The notes beneath the pieces are model-generated. The model was not told the DNA's origin. It did not search any database and saw nothing but the letters and a program-made list of their open reading frames with translations. Made by a program: the position numbers and the translations under genes. Positions 23,690 through 33,454 of a stretch of DNA of 64,000 bases are shown here, piece by piece. Every line of letters begins with the position of its first letter. Position 1 is the first letter of the stretch. Source of the DNA: Spirometra erinaceieuropaei (lineage: Eukaryota; Platyhelminthes; Cestoda; Diphyllobothriidea; Diphyllobothriidae); NCBI GenBank assembly GCA_902702965.1, contig CACRXP010000679.1, positions 1 to 64,000 on the forward strand, written 5' to 3'.

Positions 23690-24760
23690 GTAATGAAAAA
23701 TAATAACAAGTGCAAACGAGCAGCACTTTGTTGATTGCCCATTTGCATCAATTTTGGCAGTTAGTCCTTCAGGCATGGAGATGGTCAGGTTGTCTTCACT
23801 GGCTTGTTCAATGTGATTTTCCAGAAAAAAAATCAAGTTTTTCATGCATGGACAGTATCTTATTCGCCTCGTGCCAATGTCTTTTGATTGGTGCGAAAAA
23901 CTTTCGACGGGAGTGAGATCCGGACTGTTAGCAGGGATGAAAATTGACTGGAGTCTACTTGCGGAATGGCTGGCTGTTGTCTAAAAGGGCAAATTAATGT
24001 TAAATGCATTATAAGATTCATACTTCTTAAGAACGAGGGACAGGTGCATTGTCGTGTAAAATTATGGTATTCAGTCTGCGTCGGTGGATGTCGTTGTAAT
24101 CGACAACATCCCTCACAATGTTGACAAACACCTTACTGTTGATGGTGTCCGTAGCCGACCGTCAGACTGGTCACTCTCTGAATTTAATCGTCAGTCAGAC
24201 CATTAACCGCCTACAATTCTTGAATGATGCTGTCGGCGCAGTGTGCTTTTTTGGAAAGGTTTTTCCACTAATGGCCATCTGGGTCGATTTCATTAGCTTG
24301 ACTTAAAATAAGACGGAAGCAAATGGTCTCCCAGAATGAGGGCCGGCAAATCGATACGCTCCTTGGCAAATAAAAACGTTTTCTAATAAGTGTTCTAATT
24401 CAAAACAGATTGATCATGACTTTTTGTTGATGAAGTAGAAATTCCCGCACCTGCTTCCTAAGTATGTCCAGAGCGAATAACGTCAGACGTTCCCTATGAG
24501 TGGTCTTAATGGGCACATAATAATGCTTCTTTAATGTACGACGAATAAGATTGTTGTATTGCTTACCTGTAGACCTTTTTGGTCCACCCTGCTTATTTCT
24601 ATGTACGGTTCTGTCATCAAGTATTCGTCACAGAGTAGCCTTACTAATATTAAAAATACTCGTTAACGACTCGTGAGACAACCCTTCCGCTGCTAATTTC
24701 CGTATCCTTTCGTAATTAACTGTTGAGAGACATTGTCTGGATATCCTTATTGTACGGCGT
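23690..24760 (-). pseudogene. Decayed Tc1/mariner-type transposase
   Basis: Read on the minus strand in several frames, this shows the order of a Tc1/mariner transposase: an N-terminal DNA-binding part around 24480-24700 (a QNRTVHRNKQGGPKRSTGKQ-like reading near 24580, LRRTLKKHYYVPIKTTHRER after it); the second catalytic region near 24040 (ILHDNAPV, matching the family's LHDNAPxH box); and the third near 23925 (NSPDLTPVES, matching SPDLNPIE), followed by IKRHWHEANKIL. Many stops and frameshifts separate these pieces. I could not define terminal inverted repeats. The A and B hairpin elements have CAGT ends and TA targets typical of this superfamily, so an intact relative elsewhere could be their driver, but this copy cannot be. 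Confidence 0.7.
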
Positions 24761-24859
24761 GACACAGAAAAGTGGCGCCATGTCGCGCGTACTCAATATA
24801 TATACAGAGAGATCGCCTCATCCTCCTCTTCCATATTAACACCTGGGGTCAGCATTTTT

Positions 24860-25290
24860 GCCTGTATCCAACAGGTCGCGAGTTCGAGGCTCGGGTGTTC
24901 CACACTTCGGGCTTGGGTGTGGCTGGCTGACGACGGCTAATAAGCCAGAAATGGCCATTCCAGTCTCCCTTGTCTTTGTCGGTAATGTTATTCTGCCTAT
25001 GTATCATGCGCCGCTGTGCGGCTGCTGGTTGGGCTCGAGAGAGAGCTCTTAAGGCACAACGGAACGAGTGAGTTCCGTATGAACGATCGGTGAGCGCCCC
25101 CTACCACTGTATATTCCCGATCGAAAACCGACAAGGCAACGGGCTCGTGGCCCGGTGAGTAGAGGCGTTGACTTCTAAACCAACAGGTCGCGAGTTCGAG
25201 GCTCGGGTGTTCCACACTTCGGGCTTGGGTGTGGCTGGCTGACGACGGCTAATAAGCCAGAAATGGCCATTCCAGTCTCCCTTGTCTTTA
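24860..25290 (+). repeat. tRNA-derived SINE (family S1), dimer-like
   Basis: Two tRNA-like heads in the same direction. The first is 5'-truncated, with B box GAGTTCGAGGCTC at 24879-24892. The second has an A box around 25147-25167 (GTGGCCCGGTGAGTAGAGGCG) and the same B box at about 25192-25204. Each is followed by GGTGTTCCACAC, TGGCTGACGACGGCTAATA and GCCAGAAATGGCCATTCCAG. Between them lies a body with GGCACAACGGAACGAGTGAG and GTGAGCGCCCCCTACCACTG. Other copies are at 36045-36250, 40640-41045 and 52960-53298. Confidence 0.8.
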
Positions 25291-25299
25291 CCAAATGTA

Positions 25300-25553
25300 T
25301 GCGAAAAAAGATATTTCTGTGCTTTTTTTGCTTTAAATTATATTTAAATTCATTGAAATGTCGAAAACCTGCGGGAGAATATTAACAACTGAAGTGGACA
25401 TTTTCTACCGAGTGTGGTTTATGCTGGTAGTCGGAAATAAGTTCATTGAAAACCGAGTTAATCAATGCTGCAATACCCCTCAAGTAATACTTTCTAGTTG
25501 AAAACACATGTCCCCACTTCGGCTGGCATTTCATGAGATAGTCCACCTGCTGT
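25300..25553. repeat. Hairpin family B, solo right arm
   Basis: Right-arm landmarks (CGAGTGTGGTTTATGCTGGTAGTCGGAAATAAGTTC in pieces, ATACTTTCTAGTTGAAAACAC) end in CATTTCATGAGATAGTCCACCTGCTGTATA, a diverged family B terminus followed by TA. Confidence 0.6.
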
Positions 25554-26034
25554 ATATAACTCGATCTAGATATTATGTGCAAAATGACGCACTTTCAACT
25601 ACAAATAAAGCAATTCAGGGTGATGTTTCAACGGAAGCCTATGAACGGATTTAGTCGCCGGAAGTGTTTTTCAAAGTACGGGATTTAGTAAACGTTCTTA
25701 ATACAGAAACTGAATCCTCCTCCGATTTTGTGTCTCTTTTCCACGAACTATCATCAAGTATACAGAACATCCGGATTAGCAAAATCGCTCTGAAGCAGGT
25801 GAGAGCTGATATTTGCTATCACCGGCCTAATTAACTCACGTTGATGACTCACAACTAGGCAGATGAAAAAAGCTTCGAGGAAGAAATGATAATTCCATTG
25901 AAGTAAGCTGCCACGTATGCTAATGAACGAAAATTAGATGCGGAAGGGTCTGATGCTGTAGTGAGAAGAATGCAAAATTTGAAAAAGGCGAGGATAGTCA
26001 GCCTCCCAAAAAGGCAGCCATTATTAAATCACAA
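25554..26034. other. Unassigned sequence
   Basis: No gene or repeat recognised. Confidence 0.4.
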
Positions 26035-26335
26035 GTGGCTTTCTCTGGCCTATCTCACGAAACTTCACCTGAAATACTGAAATATGTTTTTAGTTAGAAA
26101 GGGTCACTCAGATGCGGCTGCAATAGCTGCTGTGGGGCTGTATAATTATAAAATGTTTCAGTCATGATAGGGCATTGGCCTTCGAATTAGCTTATTTCGG
26201 CCACCGGCATAAACCCCGCACGGAAAAAATGATCACTTGAGTAGTATAAAGTTGGCCCATTTATTTTCGATACCCCTATAGGCTTAAATGTGTTTTACAT
26301 AAAATATACACAAGAGTATTCCTTCTTGTACTCAT
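26035..26335. repeat. Hairpin element, solo left arm
   Basis: Starts near CTATCTCACGAAACTTCACC and continues GAAATACTGAAATATG, AGAAAGGGTCACTCAGATGC, GGGCATTGGCCTTCGAATTA, AATGATCACTTGAGTAGTAT. No matching right arm follows. Confidence 0.55.
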
Positions 26336-26689
26336 TTGGCGGGAGAGCAGGTCTTTTCGAGTGTTTTGCTCGAACGATGGTTCCCTGGTATCGAGAATCT
26401 GCGTGGATTCATTCGCAAAAAATAAACAAATGTGTCCCTGTTGACTACGTTTAAAAGCGGAACAGAATTTGATCAGTAACAGAATAACCAAGAGGCTATG
26501 GCTAAGGACTCCAGTGCATTTACAAAAACGCCGAAAGTGCGCCAAATTGGCGAACAAAACGAGCAGATGACCGTTATCCTCGATTTCCGCATTGTTTTCA
26601 GCAAACGCGATCTCCACCAAACAAAGAATTTTTAATTTAGTAGGCGTTAGGCCAGGTTTTGCAGTCTCCAACACCATCGTAAACAGAAA

Positions 26690-26795
26690 AACTTATTTTG
26701 GGAATCGAACCCGAAACACCCAGAAGGAAAATCTTCGTTGTGACTAGAGTTATTACTATTGTAAGTCGTCGAACTCAGAAGGTGTCCCTGCCGCT
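26690..26795 (-). repeat. Possible tRNA-like SINE fragment
   Basis: On the minus strand a perfect B box GGTTCGATTCC (complement of 26701-26711) lies in a GGGTTCGATTCCCAAAATA context. The expected A box is only weakly recognisable upstream. This may be a decayed SINE head or chance. Confidence 0.3.
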
Positions 26796-26959
26796 GGACG
26801 CAGACAAGTGTATTCTACTGTTGATCTTTCGTAGAGCTTGGTTGGCTCATCAAAGTCAAGGGATTAAAAGCAGAAAAATCGATCAGAACGGAAAGTAACA
26901 TCCTAAGCTAATCGACATTGGGCTGGTGGAGTTTTTCGATTTTTCGTTCCCACGAAACT

Positions 26960-27264
26960 TGGTAAGATGTGGTTGTGTAGCCCTAATGTTCGGTTGGAGC
27001 CGCGGTTAAGGCTTAGAGTTGGAGCTGGGGTCGCGGCTAGGGTTTGGCGCTTGGTTCAAGGTTTGGGGGTTAGGGCAATTGTATCTCAACCATTCAAAGT
27101 AGAGACGCGCCTCCCCAACAGCTCTTTTTCGCATACAATTGCTTGACCTCGTCGCCCGTGCGTTCGCCAGCCGCACCTGGAAAAACCCCTATTACCACCG
27201 GTCCCGCATTGCAGGCGGCTGGGGTTTGTTTACATCAGGTGGGGCTACATAACTACATCTGACC
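26960..27264 (+). mobile_element. C-family short inverted-repeat element C5
   Basis: Begins TTGGTAAGATGTGGTTGTGT and ends with the near-complement GGGGCTACATAACTACATCT. The interior has the C-family GGTTTGGGGGTTAGGGCAA, CTCAACCATTCAAAGTA, CTTTTTCGCATACAA and a diverged AAAAACCCC.ATTACCACCGG block. It sits about 90 bp upstream of the LINE. Confidence 0.75.
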
Positions 27265-27349
27265 CAGAACTTTTCAGCGGACGTTTGGTGGCCTTGACAG
27301 TTGCGGCTGTCAAGAGTTGCCACGTTGAAGGAGGGCGGTTGCAACTGCC

Positions 27350-29540
27350 TTGGGACAACCATTACAAAATCGACTACACGAGCACTCGGACACTCTCAAC
27401 CTCCCTCGCGGTCATCGGCCGATGTCCTCCAGTGGAAACGATCGGCTACCCACCTCCCCTCCCAGAACCAATCGGAGATGGGCACCAACTCTCCAGCAAA
27501 AAAACACCGCAATCCGGCGCGCGATCCCGGCCGAAGTTGACATGTCTCTGACTAATGGACTGACTTATAAAACTCATCCAGGAGATTTGGCGCAGAGGAC
27601 GAATTCCTCTGGTCTTCACGGATGCGACCATCGTTCGTCTCCGCAAGTGGAAAAGGAATCGGCAGTTCTTTGATAACTGAAGAGACACCTTATTGCTAAA
27701 TGTCACCGGAAAGGACTTCGCTCGCATCCTCCTCAAATGTCTCGGGCAGAAACTTCCTTCGAAGAGCCAATGTGACTTTCAACGCCATCGCGGTACCAGC
27801 AACCTGATCTTCTCCGCTCACCAGCTGCAGTGGAGTTGCCAGAAAATGCGAATCCACCTCCACGATACCTTCGTGGACTTGATGAAAGCCTTCAACACGG
27901 TGCATTGCTATGCACTCTGGAAAATTGTTTAAAAATTCAGTAGCACTCGGCGATTTCAGCACATGATACGACAGCTCCACAACGGAACGATGGCGAGCGT
28001 CAGGGAGGAACGGACCGTCTCTGAAGCATTTCAGTGACTAAAAGAGAGAAGCAGGGCTGCATACTTTTCCCAGTACATCTAAGCCTTATATTTTCTACTA
28101 TGCCGATGAGTGCCCCGGGGCCGCATCGTCTACAGGACTGACGGCCACCTACAGGCCTCAATGCGGTTCTCTATGATCTGATCTTCGCGGACGACTGAAC
28201 ACTGCGATCGATGAGGATATGCAAAGGAGCACGGACCTCTTCGCTTCCCGCTGCGTCAAATTCCGGTCAGCCATCACCCCGGAGAGAATGGTGGTCATGC
28301 ATCAACAGCCAGCCGTCAGTAGTTCTCAAATTAAAATCCTAGGCGCATTCACCTAATTAGGTAATGCGATCTCAACCTGCATCAAAACTGACAATAAAAT
28401 GACTCACCAGATCACGAAAGTCAGCCAGGCCTTGAGGTGGCTGCAGAATTCCGTATCAAATCGCAACATTGTCAATCTCAACAACAAAATCAAGATTTAC
28501 AAAACTGCTACCTTAAAAACGCCGCTGCATGGAGCGGAAACGTGACTAGTCTACAAGAAACAGCGGCGCAAGCTCAATCACTTCCACCTCATTTACATCT
28601 GTCTGATACTAAATTTGAGGCAGCAGGATAGGATTCCAGGTACGGAAATTTTTGAACGGACCGGAATCCTGGACGTCCACGCCATGTTGAGGCATTTGCA
28701 ACTAGACCGGACTGGTGACCTCGTGATGATCGATGATGAGCGCCTAAAAACAACTTTTCTACGGAGATATTTTCACCGGTTCCCCCACACCGACAAATAT
28801 ATCGAACCTGCTGCTACAAGAACACTTTGAAAAACTCCTTGAAGCAATTATAAATCGAACCAAAGACCCGGAAAGACCTCATTTGGAAGAAGAGCAGTAA
28901 GGACCGGGACAGCAATCTGTGAAATCAACCGAAACGCCGCTGCGGAAGCCAAGAGAGAAACTCATAATTCCCAGCATGTCCTCGTTGCGCGATTTGGCCT
29001 CGTCGGAAATCCCCGGACTTGATGCAGCAACAGCGCATCAGCCGCAGCTGCACCAACACCGACGAGTTCCACGACGGTGCCCACTCTCACCACTGCTGCT
29101 CCCAATCTCTGCACCCACCGCCGTAAATCACCTCTACGTCCATCATGTCTGCCTCAATCCCCACGGCGACGACGACTATCACAACCCCTAATTCTGCTTC
29201 CGGTCAAAAGGTTTCCGATATCCCATCAACTACCACCCTCACCGTCACCACCTTCTCCTCCATCGATGCGACTTGGCCCCAACCTGTCCTCACTACGATC
29301 GCACATTCACCTCACACGCAGGCCTGGTCGGTCACCTGCGAATCCCCCGCACCGCGACGGACGCAGCAGCGCCGTAGCCCCCCGACATTATACTCGCTGC
29401 ATTGGCTTTTAGTGTTTATATTGTCTCCACACACTCGTTCACTGCATGGGCTTGTTCGGTTACATGTGTTTCTACGGAGCTGACTGCACCGCAGTATCGA
29501 CACAACTAACACGCCTTGCACATACACCAGTTCTTGAAGA
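27350..29540 (+). pseudogene. Zinc-finger LINE (non-LTR retrotransposon), 5'-truncated
   Basis: A degenerate non-LTR retrotransposon ORF. In order on the plus strand: the N-terminal RT side around 27440-27540 (PPPLPEP..., LSSKKTPQSG), EIWRRGRIPL.F.DATIV.L around 27580, then in one frame NVTGKDFARILLKCL, QCDFQRHRGTSNLIF and TFVDLMKAFNTVH (27693-27932). The catalytic FADD is at 28184-28195, immediately followed by a stop and frameshift, after which DEDMQRSTDLFASRC resumes. Later come KLNHFHL, RQQDRIPGTEIFERTGILD and HAMLRHLQLDR (28560-28720). A basic and then Ser/Pro-rich tail leads to zinc-finger-like CDRTFTSHAGLVGHLRI near 29290-29340. No apurinic-type endonuclease domain was seen, so the 5' half is missing. 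A PLE interrupts the final zinc-finger region at 29541; the rest resumes at 32450. Confidence 0.8.
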
Positions 29541-29550
29541 AGGAGACACG

Positions 29551-29625
29551 ATCGCTGGGACGAGAGCTTTATTAGCCTGACGTTTCGGATTCCTGCTCGA
29601 ATCCATCATCAGAGACCAGCAGATA
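29551..29625 (-). ncRNA. Hammerhead ribozyme motif in PLE tail
   Basis: On the minus strand: CTGATGA (complement of 29606-29612), helix II formed by GGATTC and GAATCC around a 6-nt loop, GAAA (complement of 29583-29586), a helix III hairpin with AATAAA in its loop, and GTC (complement of 29559-29561) followed by CCAGCGAT. The 5' strand GCTGG upstream of the core can pair with CCAGC to form helix I, with three unpaired bases next to the core. All invariant core nucleotides are present. PLEs are known to carry hammerhead ribozymes; the cleavage activity here is predicted. Confidence 0.7.
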
Positions 29626-29633
29626 CGGCTGAT

Positions 29634-30250
29634 TCACGCACAAGGGGCTGCAGTATTTATAGGATGCAGTAGCCATGCTACCGCATACCTATGAACATTC
29701 ACGGCTCCCCCATCCTCATCCGGGATCGTCGCACTTGGTGCGCTGACTGCTTGCTGGCCGACATTTGCGTCGTTAATTGCCGCAATTTCATCACGTGCGT
29801 TGGATGTTGGTGTGATGATGGCTCGACCATCTGACGCCCTGACCCTGCTGTTGGGACAAGTGTTCACATGGGTGCTCCGCCCGTGGATAATTATTGCGCC
29901 TTGGCGAAGTCTCAGCACCGAGTATGGAAGGGGAAGTTCGTTGAACTTGCTAATCGACTGGGGGCCAGAAAACCATGATTCAAGTAGCTCCCGGCTCACG
30001 CGGTTGTCAATTCTTGCGATAATTTCGGCCTCGTCGAATTTGCATATGTGGCCGGATCTCGTCGAATGAGCCGCAACTCGAGAGCTGGCGTCATTTCTGC
30101 GCACCGTTCCGCGTGTTCGGCCATTCTCGTTCGGAGATGTCCTCCGGTTATTCCGACGTAGTTGCTTTGTCCGCTACTGCACCAGATCCGATAAACGACT
30201 CCAGACGTTTCTTGCCGTGGCAGTGGGTCTTTTGGTTTTATCAACTGACG
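29634..30250 (-). pseudogene. PLE lineage A: GIY-YIG endonuclease and C-terminus
   Basis: GVVYRIWCSSGQSNYVG and LRTRMAEHAE come from the frame at 29996-30244. A frameshift then moves to 29634-30104, which carries NDASSRVAAHSTRSGH, FDEAEIIARIDNR and SRELLESWF. The GIY-YIG signature appears as VVYRI...YVG with the conserved Arg of LRTRM. The C-terminal tail GRAIITPTSNARDEIAAI and PSATIPDE is shared with the 3.8-, 11.4-, 14.1- and 62-kb copies. A one-base frame change near 30100 separates the two halves. Confidence 0.8.
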
Positions 30251-30559
30251 CCTGATGGTTGCCTCCGGCCTGTTAGCAACTCCAACCCCAAGTGGTGCGA
30301 GAAGGCGGCCAACAGCTTCCGAAGCGTTCTTGACATACGGAAGCGCCCGCCAAGATTTGGTTTACTTTCGGCTAGGCCTTTCTTCCCTTTTACGTATCCA
30401 CCGGCTGACAAAGTTGTGCGGGTAGCCATCGGCTTTGAATACCCGTCGGAGGTATTGTAGTTCGGCAATCTTGTCTTCCGGCTCACTGCACTGCGTGTCG
30501 ACACGCCGTTAGAACGTCCTTACACAACTGCGTTTGTGGCTGATTGGGTTGTAGCTGTT

Positions 30560-31340
30560 GAAGTTTAGTACTTAGATCCTATTTGTCGCTTTCCTGAAAA
30601 CTTTGGTCTTTAGTCCACCACAATCTTCGTGGCATACGAGAACATCCAGGAAGGCCGGCTGGTTGCTCTCTTCCTCCTCCATCGTAAATTGTATGTACGG
30701 GAAGACCGCATTCAGACGTTCCTTGAATGTCAGCACCTGATCCCGTTCGATGACGACGAAGGTATCATCCACGTACTGGGCCCAGAGCTTCGGTTTGTAG
30801 TGTTGGAAAACCAGCGACTCTAGCCGTTGCAGAACCGCCTCGGCGATGAACCCCGAAATCAGCAAACCCATTGGTGTGCCCTGCACCTGTTCGTAGATTG
30901 TGCCGTCGAACGTGAAGTACGTCCTGAGACAGAGTTTCCGGAGCTGAAGGATATGGGCTCGTCCAAGGCGATTCTCTGTTTCATCGTATTTGCTTTGTGG
31001 TAGCAGCTCAAATGTCACGATCGACAGGTCCTGGGAAATAGAATAAAAAAGGGATATAACATCAAAAGATACCATGACCTCAATTGGATGGAGATTTACC
31101 CCTTTGAGTTTCTCCGGGAATTGTGCTGACGAAGAGACTGTGGTGTCTGACTCTGCGGTCAGGAACTTGAGACGCCGGAACAGCCACTAAGCCAGTCCGT
31201 ACGTTGGAGTCCCTTTGAGTGGCACGATGGCTCGGAGTGGAGCGTCGTCTTTGTGCACCTTAGGGAGGCCATAGAATCGGGCCAAAGCCATATCTTGGGG
31301 TCTCGCTATGGGTCTGTCGGTCGGTGTTATTGCACCTTAG
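30560..31340 (-). pseudogene. PLE lineage A: reverse transcriptase domain
   Basis: The minus-strand reading contains ARFYGLPKVHKDDAPLRAIV then PLKGTPTYGLA*WLFRRL (31180-31330), VMVSFDVISLFYSI (near 31040-31080), GTPMGLLISGFIAEAV (30830-30880), the catalytic YVDDTFVV (YVDD at 30764-30775) and FLDVLVC. These are the standard RT blocks of Penelope-like elements, and both catalytic aspartates are intact. The sole stop in this stretch is a TAG at 31187-31189, within GLA*WLF where related copies read K (compare ISKWLF in the 20-kb copy), one base from AAG. The methionine at 31075 is internal and not a true start. Confidence 0.85.
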
Positions 31341-31355
31341 TTCTCTAAGGCCAAC

Positions 31356-31655
31356 AACGTAGCATTATTCATAGATGTTTTGGCAGATTTTGAATAATTC
31401 ATATTGACCCAACTGTGAAAAACTCGGTGCCTCGGCGGGATCCGAACCCACGCAGTAAGGGGAAGGCTTTAGTACAGCCAACGCTCTAACCACCTGGGCT
31501 ACCAGGCCCCGACGGACGACTCGAGTTTTATCACATTTGTGTCAGCTTACCCGCCCAACCTACTGCAACGTCTGGAATCTACCAAATCTGATACAGTAAG
31601 TTGACTGCCCAGGCACCGAGTTTTTCACAGTTGGGTCAATATGAACGTAGCATTA
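31356..31655 (-). mobile_element. SINE (family S2) inserted in PLE, with 12-bp target duplication
   Basis: The insert 31368-31643 is flanked by AACGTAGCATTA at 31356-31367 and 31644-31655, a perfect 12-bp target-site duplication. On the minus strand it has a B box GGTTCGGATCCCGC and an A-box-like TAGCCCAGGTGGTTAGAGCG, with a longer tRNA-like insert than in the 23-kb copy. The segments 31398-31432 and 31611-31645 are perfect 35-bp inverted complements, so the transcript could fold into a long hairpin. The tail shares CACAGTTGGGTCAA with the 23-kb copy. Confidence 0.85.
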
Positions 31656-31674
31656 ATTTCGTGTGTTAGCGCTT

Positions 31675-32439
31675 TTACAGGGTTTGTTGCACATGAGATA
31701 TATAACTGTCGGTCCTCCAGTAAACCCTTGGCTTTTTGAAGGTAGTCTGTCCTGTCCAGTACAATCGTAGCGCGCCCTTTGTCGGCTGCCTAGATGACCA
31801 GGTCTTTGTCGACCTAAGCTCATCATGTTCGACCTTGGAAAGCACTTCCTGCAGCCTGTGGGTCATCAGGAGAGACGACAATTGGTGTCGGACGAGGCTT
31901 TTAATCTCATCCGCTGCCTCCGTCTGACAAGGGATTGATTCCACTACTGCAATCATGTTAACAGGCTTGGCATCAGCCGTGTTAAATGAAGCTTCGCGCC
32001 GTAAAACCTGCATATGATCATTCGTCAGCTCCTCTGACGACAGGTTGTGCACCAGTTTGTCGTTTCTGGACGACGTTGGATTGGGCAGCTTTCGGAATTT
32101 GTTCACCAGTGCTGCGTCGCGTATCATTCTCTGTTAGCGGGCTTGTTCAGCTATCCTCTGCAGGAGCAGATTTGTACCGATCTCACAGATCTCACAGAAT
32201 GTTGTCTTTTCTTGGTCAATCCTTTGACAGTACTTGCGAAGTCTCGCGTGGCAGTCTTGAAGGAGGACTCGGATCATCCTTCTGCCGTTCTGAAATACTG
32301 CTCGTCTCGTCAAGTCCGTGTTAACGGGGGGCTTGTATGAAACACATTTCGGTAGCACATTATTGTCGAGACACCTGTGCAGACACCGGAACTGAGAATA
32401 CGTAGAGGCTTCCCAAAGGGCGGCCAAATAATTGCTCAT
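31675..32439 (-). pseudogene. PLE lineage A: N-terminal and RT-leader region
   Basis: Two open blocks in sequence. The first (32134-32439) reads MSNYLAALWEASTYSQF... and is basic and Cys-containing, with no named domain. The second (31675-32127) contains LVHNLSSEELTNDHMQVL and REASFNTADA, typical of the conserved N-terminal part of PLE proteins. After a frame change it gives the RT entry motif: AADKGRA.IVLDRTDYLQKA is readable in the alternate minus frame at about 31720-31800. The region stops at 31655 where a SINE has been inserted. Protein function is that of the retroelement: copying element RNA into DNA at a target nick. Confidence 0.7.
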
Positions 32440-32449
32440 CCATCAGTAT

Positions 32450-32745
32450 GGAAACCTTTAGCAGCACCACCACGGCATATAAGTGAACATCTCTCAAATT
32501 ATTCTGCCAAGACTTTCACCGCACATTCACCTCACGCATGGGCCTAGTCAAGCACATGCCAATGCTTCGCACAGAGACTAACGAACAAGCGTCGCATCCA
32601 CCCTCGCCGATCGCACACATCGGTACCTGTCTTGTAAGAAGAGGTAAACCTCTTCATTCCTCTCTCGATGCGGCGCCCCCACTGCATATGAAATCCGGGT
32701 TGGGACGGAGGGCAGGTTGTGAAAGTCCAGTGCCACCGTAAATGA
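32450..32745 (+). pseudogene. LINE 3' end, continued after PLE insertion
   Basis: The last zinc-finger unit of the LINE at 27350-29540: a DFHRTFTSRMGLVKHM-like reading spans 32508-32555, in the same strand and position within the protein as the finger repeats at 29290-29460. The nucleotides GCACATTCACCTCAC at 29300 and 32521 are shared because these are repeats of one finger motif. TETNEQ and a Pro-rich tail follow. The LINE end is not clearly defined. Confidence 0.6.
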
Positions 32746-33454
32746 ATTCGCACGCGATTCACTGTCCCTGCTCTCACCTTGCCGCGAATCACATGGTAGA
32801 CATCCTTGGAAATGACCGTCGAAACGTCGAAAGGTCACAAGGGCACTAATGGACATGCTGGAGATTAGACCTAAACCCTCAAACCGGAAGGCATTGCTAG
32901 GGTCTTCAAACACGCTGTCCGCTATTCTTAAGCATGCTGAACTATCCCATAGTACGCTTGGCCTTCAACGAGCGACTACCTTAGATCGTGACAAATCCGG
33001 AATAGAATGACTGAGAGCTGACGCATGGTACTCAGACTCCAACCCTATCAACAGGCTACTTGAACTTCCTGAACTTATAAAGTCTTCTGTCACTACGTAC
33101 ACAAAGATCAGGACAAGATGGTCACGCAGAAATTACTAAAGTCACGCAGTCACGGCCGGACGATAGAAAAGGATCCACTAGACCGCAGAATTAATGACTC
33201 TTAACGCACTCAGCGGTCAAGCCCTCCAAACATCCGCCAAAAGGACGAGGCAGCGAATGAAGAGTAAAATCGCTTGGCTCGGCATGCCAGTTATCTTTTC
33301 TGTTTGGTTTTATGCATTTAACGCCTTGAACGTGTCGCGCTGACCATCCTCTAGGAAACGTGAGTAGTTCAATAAGTCTGCTTCTGTTAGTCCCTGCTCT
33401 CTTTAAAATGATCACCGCGACTGCCTCAACTTTCCCAAATTGAACCGCCGAAGG
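32746..33454. other. Unassigned sequence
   Basis: No gene recognised between the LINE end and the lineage B PLE. Confidence 0.35.

Larger units (their letters stand above)
29541..32440 (-). mobile_element. Near full-length Penelope-like element (lineage A)
   Basis: This is the most complete PLE in the window, inserted in reverse orientation into the zinc-finger end of a LINE. Reading from the 5' side: an N-terminal region (32134-32439), a leader-RT region (31675-32127), a SINE insertion (31356-31655), RT (30572-31340), linker (30241-30504), GIY-YIG endonuclease (29634-30244) and a hammerhead-like tail ending at CTCCTTCTTCAAGA (complement of 29531-29544). Without the SINE it is about 2.6 kb, in the expected size range of PLEs. 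Lesions are few: a stop between 32134 and 32127, a TAG in the RT, and frameshifts around 30504-30572, 30244 and 30100. This suggests a fairly recent insertion. I see no clear target duplication. Confidence 0.85.

Noticed and set aside
26276..26677. 133-codon minus-strand frame
   Set aside because: Partly inside a hairpin arm; no motif and low-complexity hydrophobic composition.
29077..29483. Overlapping Pro/Arg/Ser-rich plus-strand frames
   Set aside because: Frame-shifted shadows of the LINE's Ser/Pro-rich tail and zinc fingers.
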